Source: Natrialba asiatica DSM 12278 (lineage in GTDB: Archaea; Halobacteriota; Halobacteria; Halobacteriales; Natrialbaceae). From it: DNA of 32,521 bases. Where the stretch lies: positions 108,032-140,552 of the forward strand of contig NZ_AOIO01000029.1 in assembly GCF_000337555.1 (NCBI RefSeq), in the 5' to 3' direction. Within the stretch, counting starts at the first letter, position 1. Every line of letters begins with the position of its first letter. Below are positions 1 through 8,236 of the stretch, in pieces. Both the position numbers and the translations under genes were made by a program. The notes under the pieces were generated by a model that searched no databases, was not told where the DNA came from, and saw nothing but the letters and a program-made list of their open reading frames with translations.

Positions 1-237
1 GGCATTCCGGACGAACGGCGCAACGAGGTCCCCAAGGCGTTCGTCGTCCCGACGCCGGACTCCGAGCCCGGTGTCGATATCACCGAATCGGACATCACGG
101 AGTATTTCCTCGACACCATTGCAGCCTACAAGCATCCCCGAGAGGTCGAGTTCATCGACGAACTCCCGCGGACGGCCTCGGGAAAGATCCGGAAATTCAA
201 ATTGGCGACGGGTCACGGATCGATAGACGGCGAGTGA
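1..237 (+). CDS. Acyl-CoA synthetase / AMP-dependent ligase, C-terminal end (partial)
   Basis: Frame 1 is open from the window edge to a TGA at 235-237 and gives the last 78 residues of a longer protein. The segment matches the C-terminal lid domain of the ANL (acyl-CoA synthetase, AMP-binding) family: it reads EVPKAFVV, then YKHPREVEFIDELPRTASGKIRK. The lysine of the GKI motif is the catalytic residue that closes over the acyl-adenylate in this family. The family activates a carboxylic acid with ATP to form an acyl-AMP and then an acyl-CoA thioester in the cytoplasm. The substrate cannot be told from this fragment because the acyl pocket lies upstream of the window. The gene ends 213 nt before the next gene and seems unrelated to the surface-polysaccharide genes further right. 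Confidence 0.85.
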   Translation, partial: GIPDERRNEVPKAFVVPTPDSEPGVDITESDITEYFLDTIAAYKHPREVEFIDELPRTASGKIRKFKLATGHGSIDGE

Positions 238-450
238 CGTGTCGTTGTGAACGCCCTCGCTATTTACAGGTAATTTCTCGTATTCGTATCGCGTTCTATA
301 GAGACGGGCCGCGGGCGAGGATACTGATATACTGATACCACTTCCACAGTCTGTGTGCCCCTCGCTCTAGCACTGGGTTTTCAGCAAGTGGTTCTCTATG
401 GTATCGACACTAATCGGTGGTATTACGGTATCTGACCGAAACGAACGGCT

Positions 451-1263
451 ATGAGCGAAGCGGACGCTGTCGATCGCGTTGCGGAGCCGGCTACCGTCTC
501 CACACTTACCGAGGAGTTTCGTGCACTCGGCGTCGGGGCCGGCGAGGTGGTGCTCGTCCACTCGTCGCTGTCGTCGCTCGGCTGGGTGGCAGGCGATGCC
601 CAGGCCGTCGTCGAAGCCCTTCGAAATGCGGTCACGCCCAGTGGGACGCTCGTCATGCCGACGCACACGACACAGTATTCCGACCCTGCTGTCTGGTCGA
701 ACCCGCCCGTTCCGGACGACTGGGTCGACACCATCCGCGCGTCGCGACCACCGTTCCGACCGGCCGTCACTCCGTCGCGAGGAATGGGTGCGATTCCGGA
801 GTGTTTCCGAACCTACGACGATGTCGTCCGGAGTTCGCATCCGGTCTACTCGTTCGCCGCGTGGGGTGCGGACGCCGAGGCGGTCGTCTCCGAGCACGGG
901 CTCGATTACGGACTCGGCGAGGACTCCCCGCTGGCGACCATCGCTGAACTCGGCGGAACGGTCTTGCTCCTCGGCGTCGGCCACGATTCCAACACGTCGT
1001 TGCACCTCGCGGAATATCGCGCTGCACTCGAGCGGGAGACGACGAGAAATACCGTCCCGATGCTCGAGGACGGCGACCGAGTGCAGCGGGAGTACGTGGA
1101 CATCGCCCAGTCGACCGACGACTTTCCCGAAGTCGGGGCGGCGTTCGAACAGCAGGGAGGATCAGCAGTGACGACGGGGACCGTCAGTGTGGCGACGGCT
1201 AGGCTCCTGTCCCAGCCGGAACTCGTCGACTTCGCTGTCGACTGGTTCGAGGCGAATCGGTGA
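451..1263 (+). CDS. AAC(3)-family aminoglycoside N3-acetyltransferase-like protein
   Basis: A 270-residue cytoplasmic protein with the full motif set of the AAC(3) antibiotic acetyltransferase family: VHSSLSSLGWV (36-46), PTHT (70-73), RSSHPVYSFAAWG (127-139) containing the family's conserved His130, GEDSPL (156-161), and VLLLGVGHD followed by LHLAE with His185. Length is typical of the family. Characterised members transfer acetyl from acetyl-CoA to an amine; several family members in non-producers act on other amines, so drug resistance should not be assumed, especially in an archaeon whose ribosome and envelope differ from the bacterial target. A TATA-like GGTATTAC at 419-426 lies about 28 nt before the ATG, fitting a nearly leaderless transcript. 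It is a single-gene unit between the ligase fragment and the tRNA gene. Confidence 0.85.
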   Translation: MSEADAVDRVAEPATVSTLTEEFRALGVGAGEVVLVHSSLSSLGWVAGDAQAVVEALRNAVTPSGTLVMPTHTTQYSDPAVWSNPPVPDDWVDTIRASRPPFRPAVTPSRGMGAIPECFRTYDDVVRSSHPVYSFAAWGADAEAVVSEHGLDYGLGEDSPLATIAELGGTVLLLGVGHDSNTSLHLAEYRAALERETTRNTVPMLEDGDRVQREYVDIAQSTDDFPEVGAAFEQQGGSAVTTGTVSVATARLLSQPELVDFAVDWFEANR

Positions 1264-1383
1264 TGCGGTCGGCCGCGAGCGGCGGTGAGTCGTGGGCCGA
1301 CCGGTGAGCAAGACGCTGGCGAGTTGGGAGAGCGAAACAATAACTCATAAGCCAGTCTGTCGCTAACCCACAGGTGGATCCGC

Positions 1384-1456
1384 AGTCCCGTGGTGTAGTG
1401 GCCAATCATCTGAGCCTTTGGAGCTCAGGACGGCGGTTCGAATCCGCCCGGGACTA
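1384..1456 (+). tRNA. tRNA-Gln (anticodon TTG)
   Basis: A complete cloverleaf can be drawn. The acceptor stem AGTCCCG (1384-1390) pairs with CGGGACT (1449-1455), discriminator A1456. The anticodon stem TGAGC/GCTCA (1411-1415, 1423-1427) encloses loop CTTTGGA, with anticodon TTG at 1418-1420, reading glutamine codons. The T arm GGCGG-TTCGAAT-CCGCC spans 1432-1448. The variable loop is 4 nt. CCA is not encoded and no intron is seen. It is oriented with the upstream acetyltransferase gene, and a T-arm-like sequence follows just downstream. Confidence 0.96.
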
Positions 1457-1714
1457 TGAACTCGAGGTTTGAATCCTGACAGCCGTGAGCGGAGGCAGTG
1501 AGGCGGGTTTCCACGGCGAGATACGAAGTGCTGCGTTCTTGAATTGTATACGAATTTGAAGCGGCCGTGGTGAATACAGACACAGCAGTGATTGAACGTC
1601 GGCTCTCACTTCTCTCGGAGATAGCCCCTTAGATTGGCTTTGGCAGTCGTTTCATTCCACTACCTGAAACGGCCTTTGGTCGGAAGAAGTCAGTTGTAGG
1701 TGTTCTATGACGGA

Positions 1715-2302
1715 CTAAGTTGACTTCGAGGACAGGAGATACCCACCAATACCGAACGAGATAACTGCGAGGAGGCTGGCTGCAAGGCGAAGCAATTGCG
1801 GAGTCGCACCGAGCGGCGGTGGCCCCTTTGAAAGCGTCATTAAATCGTAGCGCTGGACTTGTTCGCGGTGCTGCTCATACTCTTCGTCATTTTCGCTCGG
1901 GCCTCGATTGGACGGCTCATCCGCTGGCGGGAGATCGGCATCATCCGGTCGTTCAATCGCAATAAACCCGGGTTGGTGTTCCGGATTCTCATCCTGACGT
2001 TGTGCAAGTTCTACACTAGTCATGTAGTCGAATTCAGGGGCTCCCTGCTCTGTCGAGACGCGATACTCGCCGCCATTTTCGAGGGCTTGGACGTACAATT
2101 CTTGTCCCTTCTCGGAGAGGTTATCGTATTCGACGATCTTGGTACCCTGTTCTTCGAGCTGTTCTTGTCCGTCAGAGGTCGAATCCCTCGTGTCGTGAGT
2201 GAGCACCGCCTGCACCGGGAATAGAGCCGGCACAGTAAACAGGACGATCGCAAGGACAACGAAGGCCGTACCGAGTTTGTTGCGTGTGTTCATAGGGATC
2301 AC
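1715..2302 (-). CDS. Two-pass membrane/extracellular protein of ABC export operon
   Basis: A 195-residue protein, last of three co-oriented genes. It has an N-terminal hydrophobic segment (about 10-34), a hydrophilic acidic domain (about 35-165) and a second membrane segment near the C-terminus (about 170-190), so the middle domain most likely faces outside. A GTG start overlaps the permease stop as GTGA at 2299-2302; an in-frame ATG lies 9 nt inside and could be the real start. The middle region (KIVEYDNLSEKGQELYVQAL) resembles small haloarchaeal membrane proteins of unknown function often found beside ABC-2 permeases, but I cannot name a characterised family. It is probably an accessory subunit of the exporter, inferred from translational coupling alone. 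Confidence 0.75.
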   Translation of the reverse strand: MIPMNTRNKLGTAFVVLAIVLFTVPALFPVQAVLTHDTRDSTSDGQEQLEEQGTKIVEYDNLSEKGQELYVQALENGGEYRVSTEQGAPEFDYMTSVELAQRQDENPEHQPGFIAIERPDDADLPPADEPSNRGPSENDEEYEQHREQVQRYDLMTLSKGPPPLGATPQLLRLAASLLAVISFGIGGYLLSSKST

Positions 2303-3189
2303 TCTAGATCGGTTCGTTTGAACGCCCAGAATCCGACGAGAAGCGGGACAACAAGCCAGAACGCCAAAATGACAAGCGAGAACTCATCAGTCAGGTATAC
2401 CGGCAGGTTGAGGTCAACGTCGGTTGCCCACATGGGTTCGTCTCCGTCCAGATTCGTAGCGCTGTCGCGGAACAATTGCTGTTCTAACCGATTGGGAACC
2501 ACAAGATTAATCGCCTTCTGATATGCGAGGAACGGACTCGTGTACTGGACGGCGTTATAGAGATCAGGATTGCTCTCCATTCCCAGTAGCGACGTGTGAA
2601 TTCCCTGAACCACGGTTTTAACCTGGATATCAGGGAACACGTAGAGAATGACCAAGACAAAATATGAAGCAAGTGCATTGGCGATAGCGCGGCTTCGGGA
2701 GGCTGCGGCTGCCGATACTGCGACGGCGATACTGACAAACACTGACCCGTAAAGAATCGTCAGTAGGAGGGTCCCGGCGATAACGCCGAGAGGGAACACG
2801 CCGTGTTTCGTCAGTGAAACGCTACTGGCAGCGATATACATGAAGACAACGCCTGAGGCGACGATGGCTAGTCGGCTCAGAAGCTTTCCAGTGAAGACGT
2901 CCCGTCGGGTATTCGGCAGGGAAAGTAAGAACTTGATCCCGCCGCCCTCACGTTCCCCAGCGATGGCCATGTACGTCGCAGTCAAAGCAATGATGGGCAG
3001 CAGGACTGCTAGTATCTGTGTCAACGTTCGGAACAGGCCTTGGACAGCCTCCACCTCGGTTTGCCTAAAGGCCTGGTTGCCGTAGGCCAGTACCACGGCA
3101 ACCAACCCCAGTAGGACGGCAGCAGCCCAGAGTGATTTGGACCGCCGTGCTCCCTTAAAATCCTTTTTTGCGACGGTGAGCCAGCTCAT
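2299..3189 (-). CDS. ABC-2 type transporter permease
   Basis: A 296-residue integral membrane protein with about six hydrophobic segments, starting with the amphipathic N-terminus MSWLTVAKKDFKGARRSKS that is typical of ABC-2/NosY-like permeases. It also carries the family-like stretch AGEREGGGIKFLLSLPNTRRDVFTGK (about 77-102) between the second and third segments, which contacts the ATPase in this class. The ATG start overlaps the end of the ATPase gene by 4 nt (3186-3189), and its own stop overlaps the next gene, so all three are likely translated from one message. It would form the membrane pore of an ATP-driven exporter; the substrate is not deducible. Confidence 0.88.
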   Translation of the reverse strand: MSWLTVAKKDFKGARRSKSLWAAAVLLGLVAVVLAYGNQAFRQTEVEAVQGLFRTLTQILAVLLPIIALTATYMAIAGEREGGGIKFLLSLPNTRRDVFTGKLLSRLAIVASGVVFMYIAASSVSLTKHGVFPLGVIAGTLLLTILYGSVFVSIAVAVSAAAASRSRAIANALASYFVLVILYVFPDIQVKTVVQGIHTSLLGMESNPDLYNAVQYTSPFLAYQKAINLVVPNRLEQQLFRDSATNLDGDEPMWATDVDLNLPVYLTDEFSLVILAFWLVVPLLVGFWAFKRTDLE

Positions 3190-4142
3190 ACTGGCACCTC
3201 CTCGAACTCGGTGTTCGCCTCTTCCTGAGCCATCCCGTCACGACCACCGCTGGTATACTGGTTGAACAGTTCCTCGAGCGACGTCTCATCGACAGAGATG
3301 TCCACGACATCGGCTTGGTCGTCGACCTGTCTGACTATATCGGCCTTGACCGCTGGATCAGCACAGTACGCGGTCAGCGTTGTTCCCTCGATAAGTACCT
3401 CACTGACGGCGTTGAGATCGTCGACAGCATCTCTCGTCGGCTGCGTTGCACACTCCAGCATGATGCTTTCACGGCCGCCTGCCTTCTTTCGGAGTTCCTT
3501 TATCGTATCCATCGCTACAAGTTGACCCTCGGTCATGACGCCAACTCGATCGCAGACCGCTTCAACCTCCGAGAGAAGATGACTCGAAAAGAACACGGTT
3601 GTTCCGTTGTCAGCTCGATCACGGATCAACGAGCGCATGCGTTGGATCCCATTGGGGTCGAGTCCTGCGGAGGGTTCATCGAGGATAAGGAGATCGGGAT
3701 CGTTGATCAAGGCCATGCCGAAGGCAAGACGCTGTTGCATTCCCGTGGAATAACTGGAAGCTTTCCGGGCCGCGTCGTCACGGATACCAACGGTGTCGAG
3801 TATCTCGTCAGGGTCGTCGTCAGCTGCCTTCGTCTCGATAGTCCACTCAATGTATTCGCGGCCGGTCAGGTGGTCGTCAAATTCGTATCCTTCTGGAAGG
3901 ACGCCGATACATTCGCGGATCGCAGCAGTTTCTTCTTGGGCGTCCATCCCGAGGACCTGTGCGGATCCTTCTGTTGGCCGGATGAAGTCGAGCAACATGT
4001 TAATCGTCGTTGATTTCCCAGCTCCGTTCGGGCCGAGAAAACCGAATATCTCTCCTTTCTCAATAGAAAGGTTAAGATCATCAACAGCGACCATGTCATC
4101 GCCGAATTGTTTCGTCAATCCATTCGTCTGGATGGAGGGCAT
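3186..4142 (-). CDS. ABC-2 type transporter ATP-binding protein
   Basis: A 318-residue ABC ATPase, first gene of a three-gene minus-strand operon. All nucleotide-binding motifs are intact: Walker A GPNGAGKST (37-45), signature YSTGMQQ (131-137), Walker B LLILDEP (151-157, Glu156) and the H-loop His188 in FFSSHLLSE. The C-terminal 90 residues form the extra domain found in DrrA/NosF/CcmA-type exporters. It would hydrolyse ATP at the cytoplasmic face to drive export through the permease encoded next. A TATA box (reverse complement of 4163-4170) is centred about 25 nt upstream of the ATG, which predicts a transcript that starts at or next to the start codon. Confidence 0.93.
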   Translation of the reverse strand: MPSIQTNGLTKQFGDDMVAVDDLNLSIEKGEIFGFLGPNGAGKSTTINMLLDFIRPTEGSAQVLGMDAQEETAAIRECIGVLPEGYEFDDHLTGREYIEWTIETKAADDDPDEILDTVGIRDDAARKASSYSTGMQQRLAFGMALINDPDLLILDEPSAGLDPNGIQRMRSLIRDRADNGTTVFFSSHLLSEVEAVCDRVGVMTEGQLVAMDTIKELRKKAGGRESIMLECATQPTRDAVDDLNAVSEVLIEGTTLTAYCADPAVKADIVRQVDDQADVVDISVDETSLEELFNQYTSGGRDGMAQEEANTEFEEVPV

Positions 4143-4162
4143 AGTTCGGTCTCTACTGAACC

Positions 4163-4170
4163 ACTATAGT
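4163..4170 (-). promoter_or_regulatory. TATA box of the ABC exporter operon
   Basis: On the minus strand the sequence reads ACTATAGT, centred about 25 nt before the ATG at 4142. This is the spacing expected for an archaeal TBP/TFB promoter with a leaderless message, and it supports the chosen start of the ATPase gene. Confidence 0.5.
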
Positions 4171-4554
4171 GTCTAAGTTCTTTCCGTTTCAAGCGAATTT
4201 CATATGTGCCTATCTTTGAACGCTGAGATAACGGATAGAATCCTCTGGCAAGTTCGCGCGTGCAGTGAGCACGTGAAGAACGGGACTTCAACAAAGCCGG
4301 CTGATATGGACGTTTCTGCTTCGATGCTTGGTGGTAATCCGTTTACTTCTGACGAGGAACGGGATCTGTTTCGGAGTCCTTTATCAGAGTTCAAAGCTGG
4401 GATGACTGGGATGACTGGGAGATTCAATATTCGGAGGACGGCGACGGTGATGGACCATGTAGACGAACGCCCGACTCACCAGCGTCACGGCATTTTAAGA
4501 TGCAACACTCGGAACGCCAGCCCCGCTCGGAATTATCTTGTTGCGACCAATTCC

Positions 4555-4716
4555 GCGGGCGGCGAACCCGCTCGTAACTAGTTTGGCGCGACCGAACTCT
4601 TAGAAACGAGTTCTTCCAGTCGATTCGCCGGCCGTTCTAGCGCGAGTTCACCGGCGGCCGGAACGGCAGCGAGTGGGCCGGGGAAGGCTAAGTCCGTCAA
4701 CGGTGTCGTCCCTTCC
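4555..4716 (+). promoter_or_regulatory. Cluster of inverted repeats, possible structured mRNA leader
   Basis: Four stem-loops can be drawn in 162 nt just before the DsbA-FNT start. They are GCGGG/CCCGC (4555-4559, 4567-4571), GAACTC/GAGTTC (4594-4599, 4608-4613), CCGGCCG/CGGCCGG (4628-4634, 4655-4661), and GGAAGG/CCTTCC (4682-4687, 4711-4716) enclosing CCG-TCAA-CGG (4694-4703). The third stem competes with an alternative, GCCGTTC/GAACGGC (4631-4637, 4661-4667), as a switch would require. No known riboswitch class is recognised. In GC-rich DNA short stems arise by chance, so the functional reading is tentative. Confidence 0.3.
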
Positions 4717-4726
4717 AGAAGATCAA

Positions 4727-6241
4727 ATGAGTCGATCGACAGTCTCGACGCTTACGACTTCGGTCACGGAGCGCGATCATAGCCGCGGACCGGACGATGC
4801 GCCGTTGACGCTCGTACAGTACGCTGACTTCGAATGTCCGTCCTGCGGGAACCTATACGACGTCCTCGAGCGGCTACAGAACCAACTCGGCGATCAGTTT
4901 CGAGTCGTCTTTCGCCACTTTCCGCTCACGTCGGTCCATCCGCATGCGCTGCGCGCTGCAGAAGCGGCCGAGGCGGCCGCCGCCCAGGGAAAGTTCTGGG
5001 AGATGCACGACGTTCTCTACGAGAACCAGGGGGCGCTCGCGGCGGACGACCTGGTTCGTTACGCCGCCGAAATCGGGCTTGATACGGATCGATTCGTCCG
5101 CGAGTTAGAGAACGGCGTCCACCAGGAACGCATCGAGGCGGACGTTTCAAGCGGTGCCCAGAGCGGCGTCGACGGGACGCCGACGGTCTTCATTAACGGC
5201 CGTCGGTACGATGGGCCTGCCGAACTCGACGCGCTGCACGAGGCGATCGTTCGGGCGGGAGATATCACCGCTATCCAGGCGTCGATCCGGCATCGCGGGA
5301 GGGCGCTGCGCGATACGATCGACCGTTCACAAAGCGGGGCCCCGGCCGCGGGTGCGGCCATTCGGGATTACTTCTCGGCGGACGAGATTTTCCAGCGGAT
5401 CGTCGCCACCGCCGACGAGGAGTTCAGTCGGAGCAATCGTCTGTTATTCATGAGTGGGCTGGCAGCCGGGTTCGCGGTGACGCTGACGTTTCTTGCGCGG
5501 TCGGCGGTTACTGCGGCTGTTCCGTCCGATTCGGGGGAGTTGATCGGGAATCTGTTCTATCCGGTCGGCTTCGTACTCATCGTGATGGGGCGGTATCAAC
5601 TCTTCACCGAGAACACGCTCACGCCGGTCACGCTCGTGTTGACGCGCATCGCGAGTGTACGAAACCTACTTCGACTGTGGGTGGTTGTTATCGTTGCGAA
5701 CGTTCTCGGGGCGGCTCTCGGCGCTCTCGTCCTTGCGACCACGGGTGTGTTCACGTCCGAAGCTGCCACGGTTGCACGGGGGTTCGGCGAACACGCGTTT
5801 GCGACCGGCTGGTGGGATCTCTTTTTCAAGGCGGTGTTCGCGGGGAACATCGTTGCAGCGATGGTCTGGCTGGTGCACGCGAGTCAGGATACGACGGCGC
5901 GCTTTCTGATCATCGTTTTTCTCATGTTCTTGATCCCGGCGACCGATCTGTTCCACTGTATTACTGGCATGTGCGAGGTGCTTTACTTCGTCTTCCGCGG
6001 GCAAGAAACGCTCTGGGCTGCCATTGTGGAATTCTTCGTTCCGGTTACGCTCGGCAATATCGTCGGCGGCGTCTTGCTGGTTGCACTGCTCAACTACAGC
6101 CAGACGGCCGAGCGGCAATACCCGGATCGAGATGCGAGCCAGCTCAAACTCTCTTGGGCGGAGTGGCTATACAGCCGACAGACGGGTCACCCTCAGTCGC
6201 CATCGTTCAGTGGCGAGAACGACGACGAATTGACTGAGTAA
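4727..6241 (+). CDS. DsbA-like thioredoxin domain fused to formate/nitrite transporter (FNT) channel
   Basis: I place the start at the ATG at 4727 (504 residues); an upstream GTG at 4673 adds 18 residues that run through the GGAAGG/CCTTCC hairpin and add no domain. Residues about 20-180 are a DsbA-type thioredoxin fold: DFECPSCGN with active cysteines C37 and C40, and a TP cis-proline pair at 151-152 in VDGTPTVFINGR. Residues about 232-457 form a six-helix FNT channel: GNLFYPVGFVLIVMGRYQLFTEN, then DLFHCITG with His410 at the position of the central pore histidine, and GNIVGGVLLVALLNY. FNT proteins pass small anions such as formate, nitrite or hydrosulfide. No signal peptide precedes the thioredoxin domain and FNT N-termini face the cytoplasm, so the redox domain is probably cytoplasmic. 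Substrate is unknown; the fused CxxC suggests redox coupling or gating, which is inference. Confidence 0.88.
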   Translation: MSRSTVSTLTTSVTERDHSRGPDDAPLTLVQYADFECPSCGNLYDVLERLQNQLGDQFRVVFRHFPLTSVHPHALRAAEAAEAAAAQGKFWEMHDVLYENQGALAADDLVRYAAEIGLDTDRFVRELENGVHQERIEADVSSGAQSGVDGTPTVFINGRRYDGPAELDALHEAIVRAGDITAIQASIRHRGRALRDTIDRSQSGAPAAGAAIRDYFSADEIFQRIVATADEEFSRSNRLLFMSGLAAGFAVTLTFLARSAVTAAVPSDSGELIGNLFYPVGFVLIVMGRYQLFTENTLTPVTLVLTRIASVRNLLRLWVVVIVANVLGAALGALVLATTGVFTSEAATVARGFGEHAFATGWWDLFFKAVFAGNIVAAMVWLVHASQDTTARFLIIVFLMFLIPATDLFHCITGMCEVLYFVFRGQETLWAAIVEFFVPVTLGNIVGGVLLVALLNYSQTAERQYPDRDASQLKLSWAEWLYSRQTGHPQSPSFSGENDDELTE

Positions 6242-6242
6242 G

Positions 6243-6471
6243 ATGGAGCGGGAACCGATACTGCAGTTGGCAGACGGAGAGTTCACTAGTCGGGAGCCAT
6301 TGCAAGATTTCGGTTTTGAGGGGTTTAACGAACAGATAATGAAGGGCACCGTCTCCGTTGGCTTGAACTAAGACGCGTGCTCGTATCGGCCGGCGAGTGG
6401 CTGTGGTCCGTCGCAGACTGGACGCAGTACCGGTCGGGCTAGCACAGCAGTACCACATACTAGAGGCATGA
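6243..6471 (+). pseudogene. Possible frameshifted small ORF
   Basis: An ATG at 6243, one base after the FNT gene stop, opens a 42-codon frame beginning MEREPILQLADGEFTSRE that stops at 6369-6371. Shifting by one base there, the next frame continues without a stop to TGA at 6469-6471 and reads TRARIGRRVAVVRRRLDAVP, a basic helical segment of protein-like composition. Together they would make a small protein of about 75 residues broken by one frameshift. I do not recognise a family. The alternative is that both pieces are chance open frames. Confidence 0.25.
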
Positions 6472-6475
6472 TACG

Positions 6476-8236
6476 ATGAGTCGGACGTCTAGCCGCGACG
6501 AGATGGTATCGAACGAGAACAATACGGACGGCGAGTCGAGTTCACTCGAGACCTTGGTGATCGGCATCGACGCGGGTTGTTTGCCGGTGTTCGAGCGGTT
6601 GTTCGAAGACGATCGGATTCCGACGATCGAACGGCTGTGTTCCGATGGCGTCACTGCGCCGCTCGAGTCGCAGATTCCGCCGTGGACGCCGAGTGCTTGG
6701 CCCTCGGTGTATACCGGCGTCAATCCGGGAAAGCACGGGGCGATCGGATTCGTCGGCTACGATGGATACGATTGGCACGTGACGAGCAACGACGACGTTG
6801 CCGCACAGCCGTTGTGGACGTTGCTGGACCAGCAGGATCGGTCGAGCGTCGTCGTCAACGCGCCGGTGACGCATCCGCCGGACGAGTTCGATGGCGCGGT
6901 CATTCCCGGGTTCCTCGGCCCCGAAGACCCGCAGTGTCATCCGGCGGGACTGTTAGCGGAGGTTCGGGAGGCGATCGGCGAGTATCGGGTCTATCCGAAC
7001 TACACGCGTGATGACGAGTCGGTTCCGGAGTCCGTGAAGATGGCGGAGTACCAGCAACTGGCTCGTATGCGCGGAGCGGCCTTTCGCTATCTGGTCGACG
7101 AGTACGACCCCGACTTCGGGTTCTTGCAGTTCCAGAAGACGGATACGGTCTTCCACGAGTTCGCGGGAGACGAAGAGAAGGTCGAGACGATATACGAGGC
7201 GACGGACGAGGAGATTACGCGCGTTCTCGAGGCCTGTGATCCGGATCGGGTCTTCCTCGTGAGCGATCACGGCATGGGGCCGTACGAGGGCTACGAGTTC
7301 AGGCTGAACGAGTTCTTGCGCGACGAGGGATTCCTGGAGACGACGACGAGCGGAAAAGGGATGCCGTCGTGGACGCCGATGCGGCGGCGGCTCCGTGAGG
7401 GCGAGGAGTACGATACCTGGGAGCCGGGGACGGTCGCTCGGGCGGCGTCGGTCGCCGCGCAGTTCGGGATTACTGCCAGCCGGATTCGGACGGCGCTCGA
7501 GCGCGTCGGACTCGCCGATCTGGCCATCAAGTACGCGCCAAGCGGTGTGTCGCGGACGGCAAACGAGCAGGTCGACTTCAGCTCGTCGAAGGCCTACGTC
7601 CGCGCTCGCACTGAACTCGGCGTTCGGATCAACCTCGCGGGGCGTGAACCGATGGGCGTCGTTCCCCCATCGGAGTACGAGACCGTTCGCGAGGAGTTGA
7701 TCGAACTGCTTCGCGGCGTCGAAACGCCGGACGGCGAGTCGTTCTTCGAGACGGTCGAGCCGCGCGAGGAGTACTTCCACGGCGAGCACGTCGAGGAGAC
7801 GGTCGATATCGTCACGATTCCGACGGATTTCGAGCACACGATTTCGGAACAGTTCCGCGAGAACGCAACGACCTACTTCGGCCCGGTCGAGCCGTGGAAT
7901 CACAAGCTCGATGGGGTGTTCGTCGCTCTGGGCGAGGGGATCGACGAGACTGCCACACTCGAGCGGGCGCATCTGTTCGACGTTGCGCCCACGGTCATGG
8001 CTGCGATGGGGGTTCCCTACAGTGATCGGATGGACGGTGAGGTCGTTTCGGCCGTCGAACCGACCGACGCGATCGAGTATCCGGAGCACGAGGGTCGAGC
8101 GAGCAGCGGACTGACACGGGGAAACGAACGGGACCAGAATCAGAGCCGGGACCAGGACCAGGACCAGGACCAGACTGGACCCAATGCCGACGACGACGTG
8201 ACGGAGCGACTTGCCGATCTTGGCTACCTCAATTGA
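6476..8236 (+). CDS. Alkaline phosphatase superfamily hydrolase (type I phosphodiesterase/nucleotide pyrophosphatase-like)
   Basis: A 586-residue protein with the metal-binding signature set of this superfamily. It has VIGIDAG with Asp32, then PPWTPSAWPSVYTG (68-81), whose Thr71 is the expected nucleophile, then QKTDTVFHEF with Asp223 and His227, and VSDHGMG with Asp264 and His265. The C-terminus ends ERLADLGYLN, a tail typical of this subgroup. No signal peptide or membrane segment is evident, so it is probably cytoplasmic. Members hydrolyse phosphodiesters or phosphomonoesters, and haloarchaeal relatives are common beside glycan-assembly genes, where nucleotide-sugar or lipid-phosphate turnover is a reasonable guess. 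Residues about 553-567 are a Asp/Gln-rich repeat encoded by a hexamer tract, probably a flexible linker. A second start ATG 27 nt downstream (Met10) is possible. Confidence 0.85.
   Translation: MSRTSSRDEMVSNENNTDGESSSLETLVIGIDAGCLPVFERLFEDDRIPTIERLCSDGVTAPLESQIPPWTPSAWPSVYTGVNPGKHGAIGFVGYDGYDWHVTSNDDVAAQPLWTLLDQQDRSSVVVNAPVTHPPDEFDGAVIPGFLGPEDPQCHPAGLLAEVREAIGEYRVYPNYTRDDESVPESVKMAEYQQLARMRGAAFRYLVDEYDPDFGFLQFQKTDTVFHEFAGDEEKVETIYEATDEEITRVLEACDPDRVFLVSDHGMGPYEGYEFRLNEFLRDEGFLETTTSGKGMPSWTPMRRRLREGEEYDTWEPGTVARAASVAAQFGITASRIRTALERVGLADLAIKYAPSGVSRTANEQVDFSSSKAYVRARTELGVRINLAGREPMGVVPPSEYETVREELIELLRGVETPDGESFFETVEPREEYFHGEHVEETVDIVTIPTDFEHTISEQFRENATTYFGPVEPWNHKLDGVFVALGEGIDETATLERAHLFDVAPTVMAAMGVPYSDRMDGEVVSAVEPTDAIEYPEHEGRASSGLTRGNERDQNQSRDQDQDQDQTGPNADDDVTERLADLGYLN
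8131..8175 (+). repeat. Hexanucleotide repeat (GGACCA) inside coding sequence
   Basis: An imperfect then perfect run of GGACCA units near the 3' end of the hydrolase gene encodes alternating Asp and Gln. Because the unit is six bases, gain or loss changes protein length without a frameshift. It lies between the catalytic domain and the conserved C-terminal tail. Confidence 0.8.

Larger units (their letters stand above)
4143..4726. other. 584-nt region without a supported gene
   Basis: This stretch separates the divergent ABC operon from the DsbA-FNT gene. A 125-codon open frame at 4204-4581 (plus) exists but has no recognisable domain, contains a tandem 9-nt repeat (ATGACTGGG twice, near 4401-4418), and lacks the strong G/C third-position bias of neighbouring genes, so it is not called. 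The right half contains a series of inverted repeats described separately. A TATA-like CATTTTAAG near 4491-4499 could start a long-leader transcript for the downstream gene. Confidence 0.5.

Noticed and set aside
451-1263. Call as a true antibiotic-resistance gene
   Set aside because: The AAC(3) motifs are clear, but the host is an archaeon and the gene is not in a resistance context; the natural substrate is unknown.
4204-4581. 125-codon open frame between the ABC operon and the DsbA-FNT gene
   Set aside because: No domain, contains a tandem repeat, lacks third-position G/C bias, and ends within inverted repeats. It could be a decayed gene but cannot be supported.
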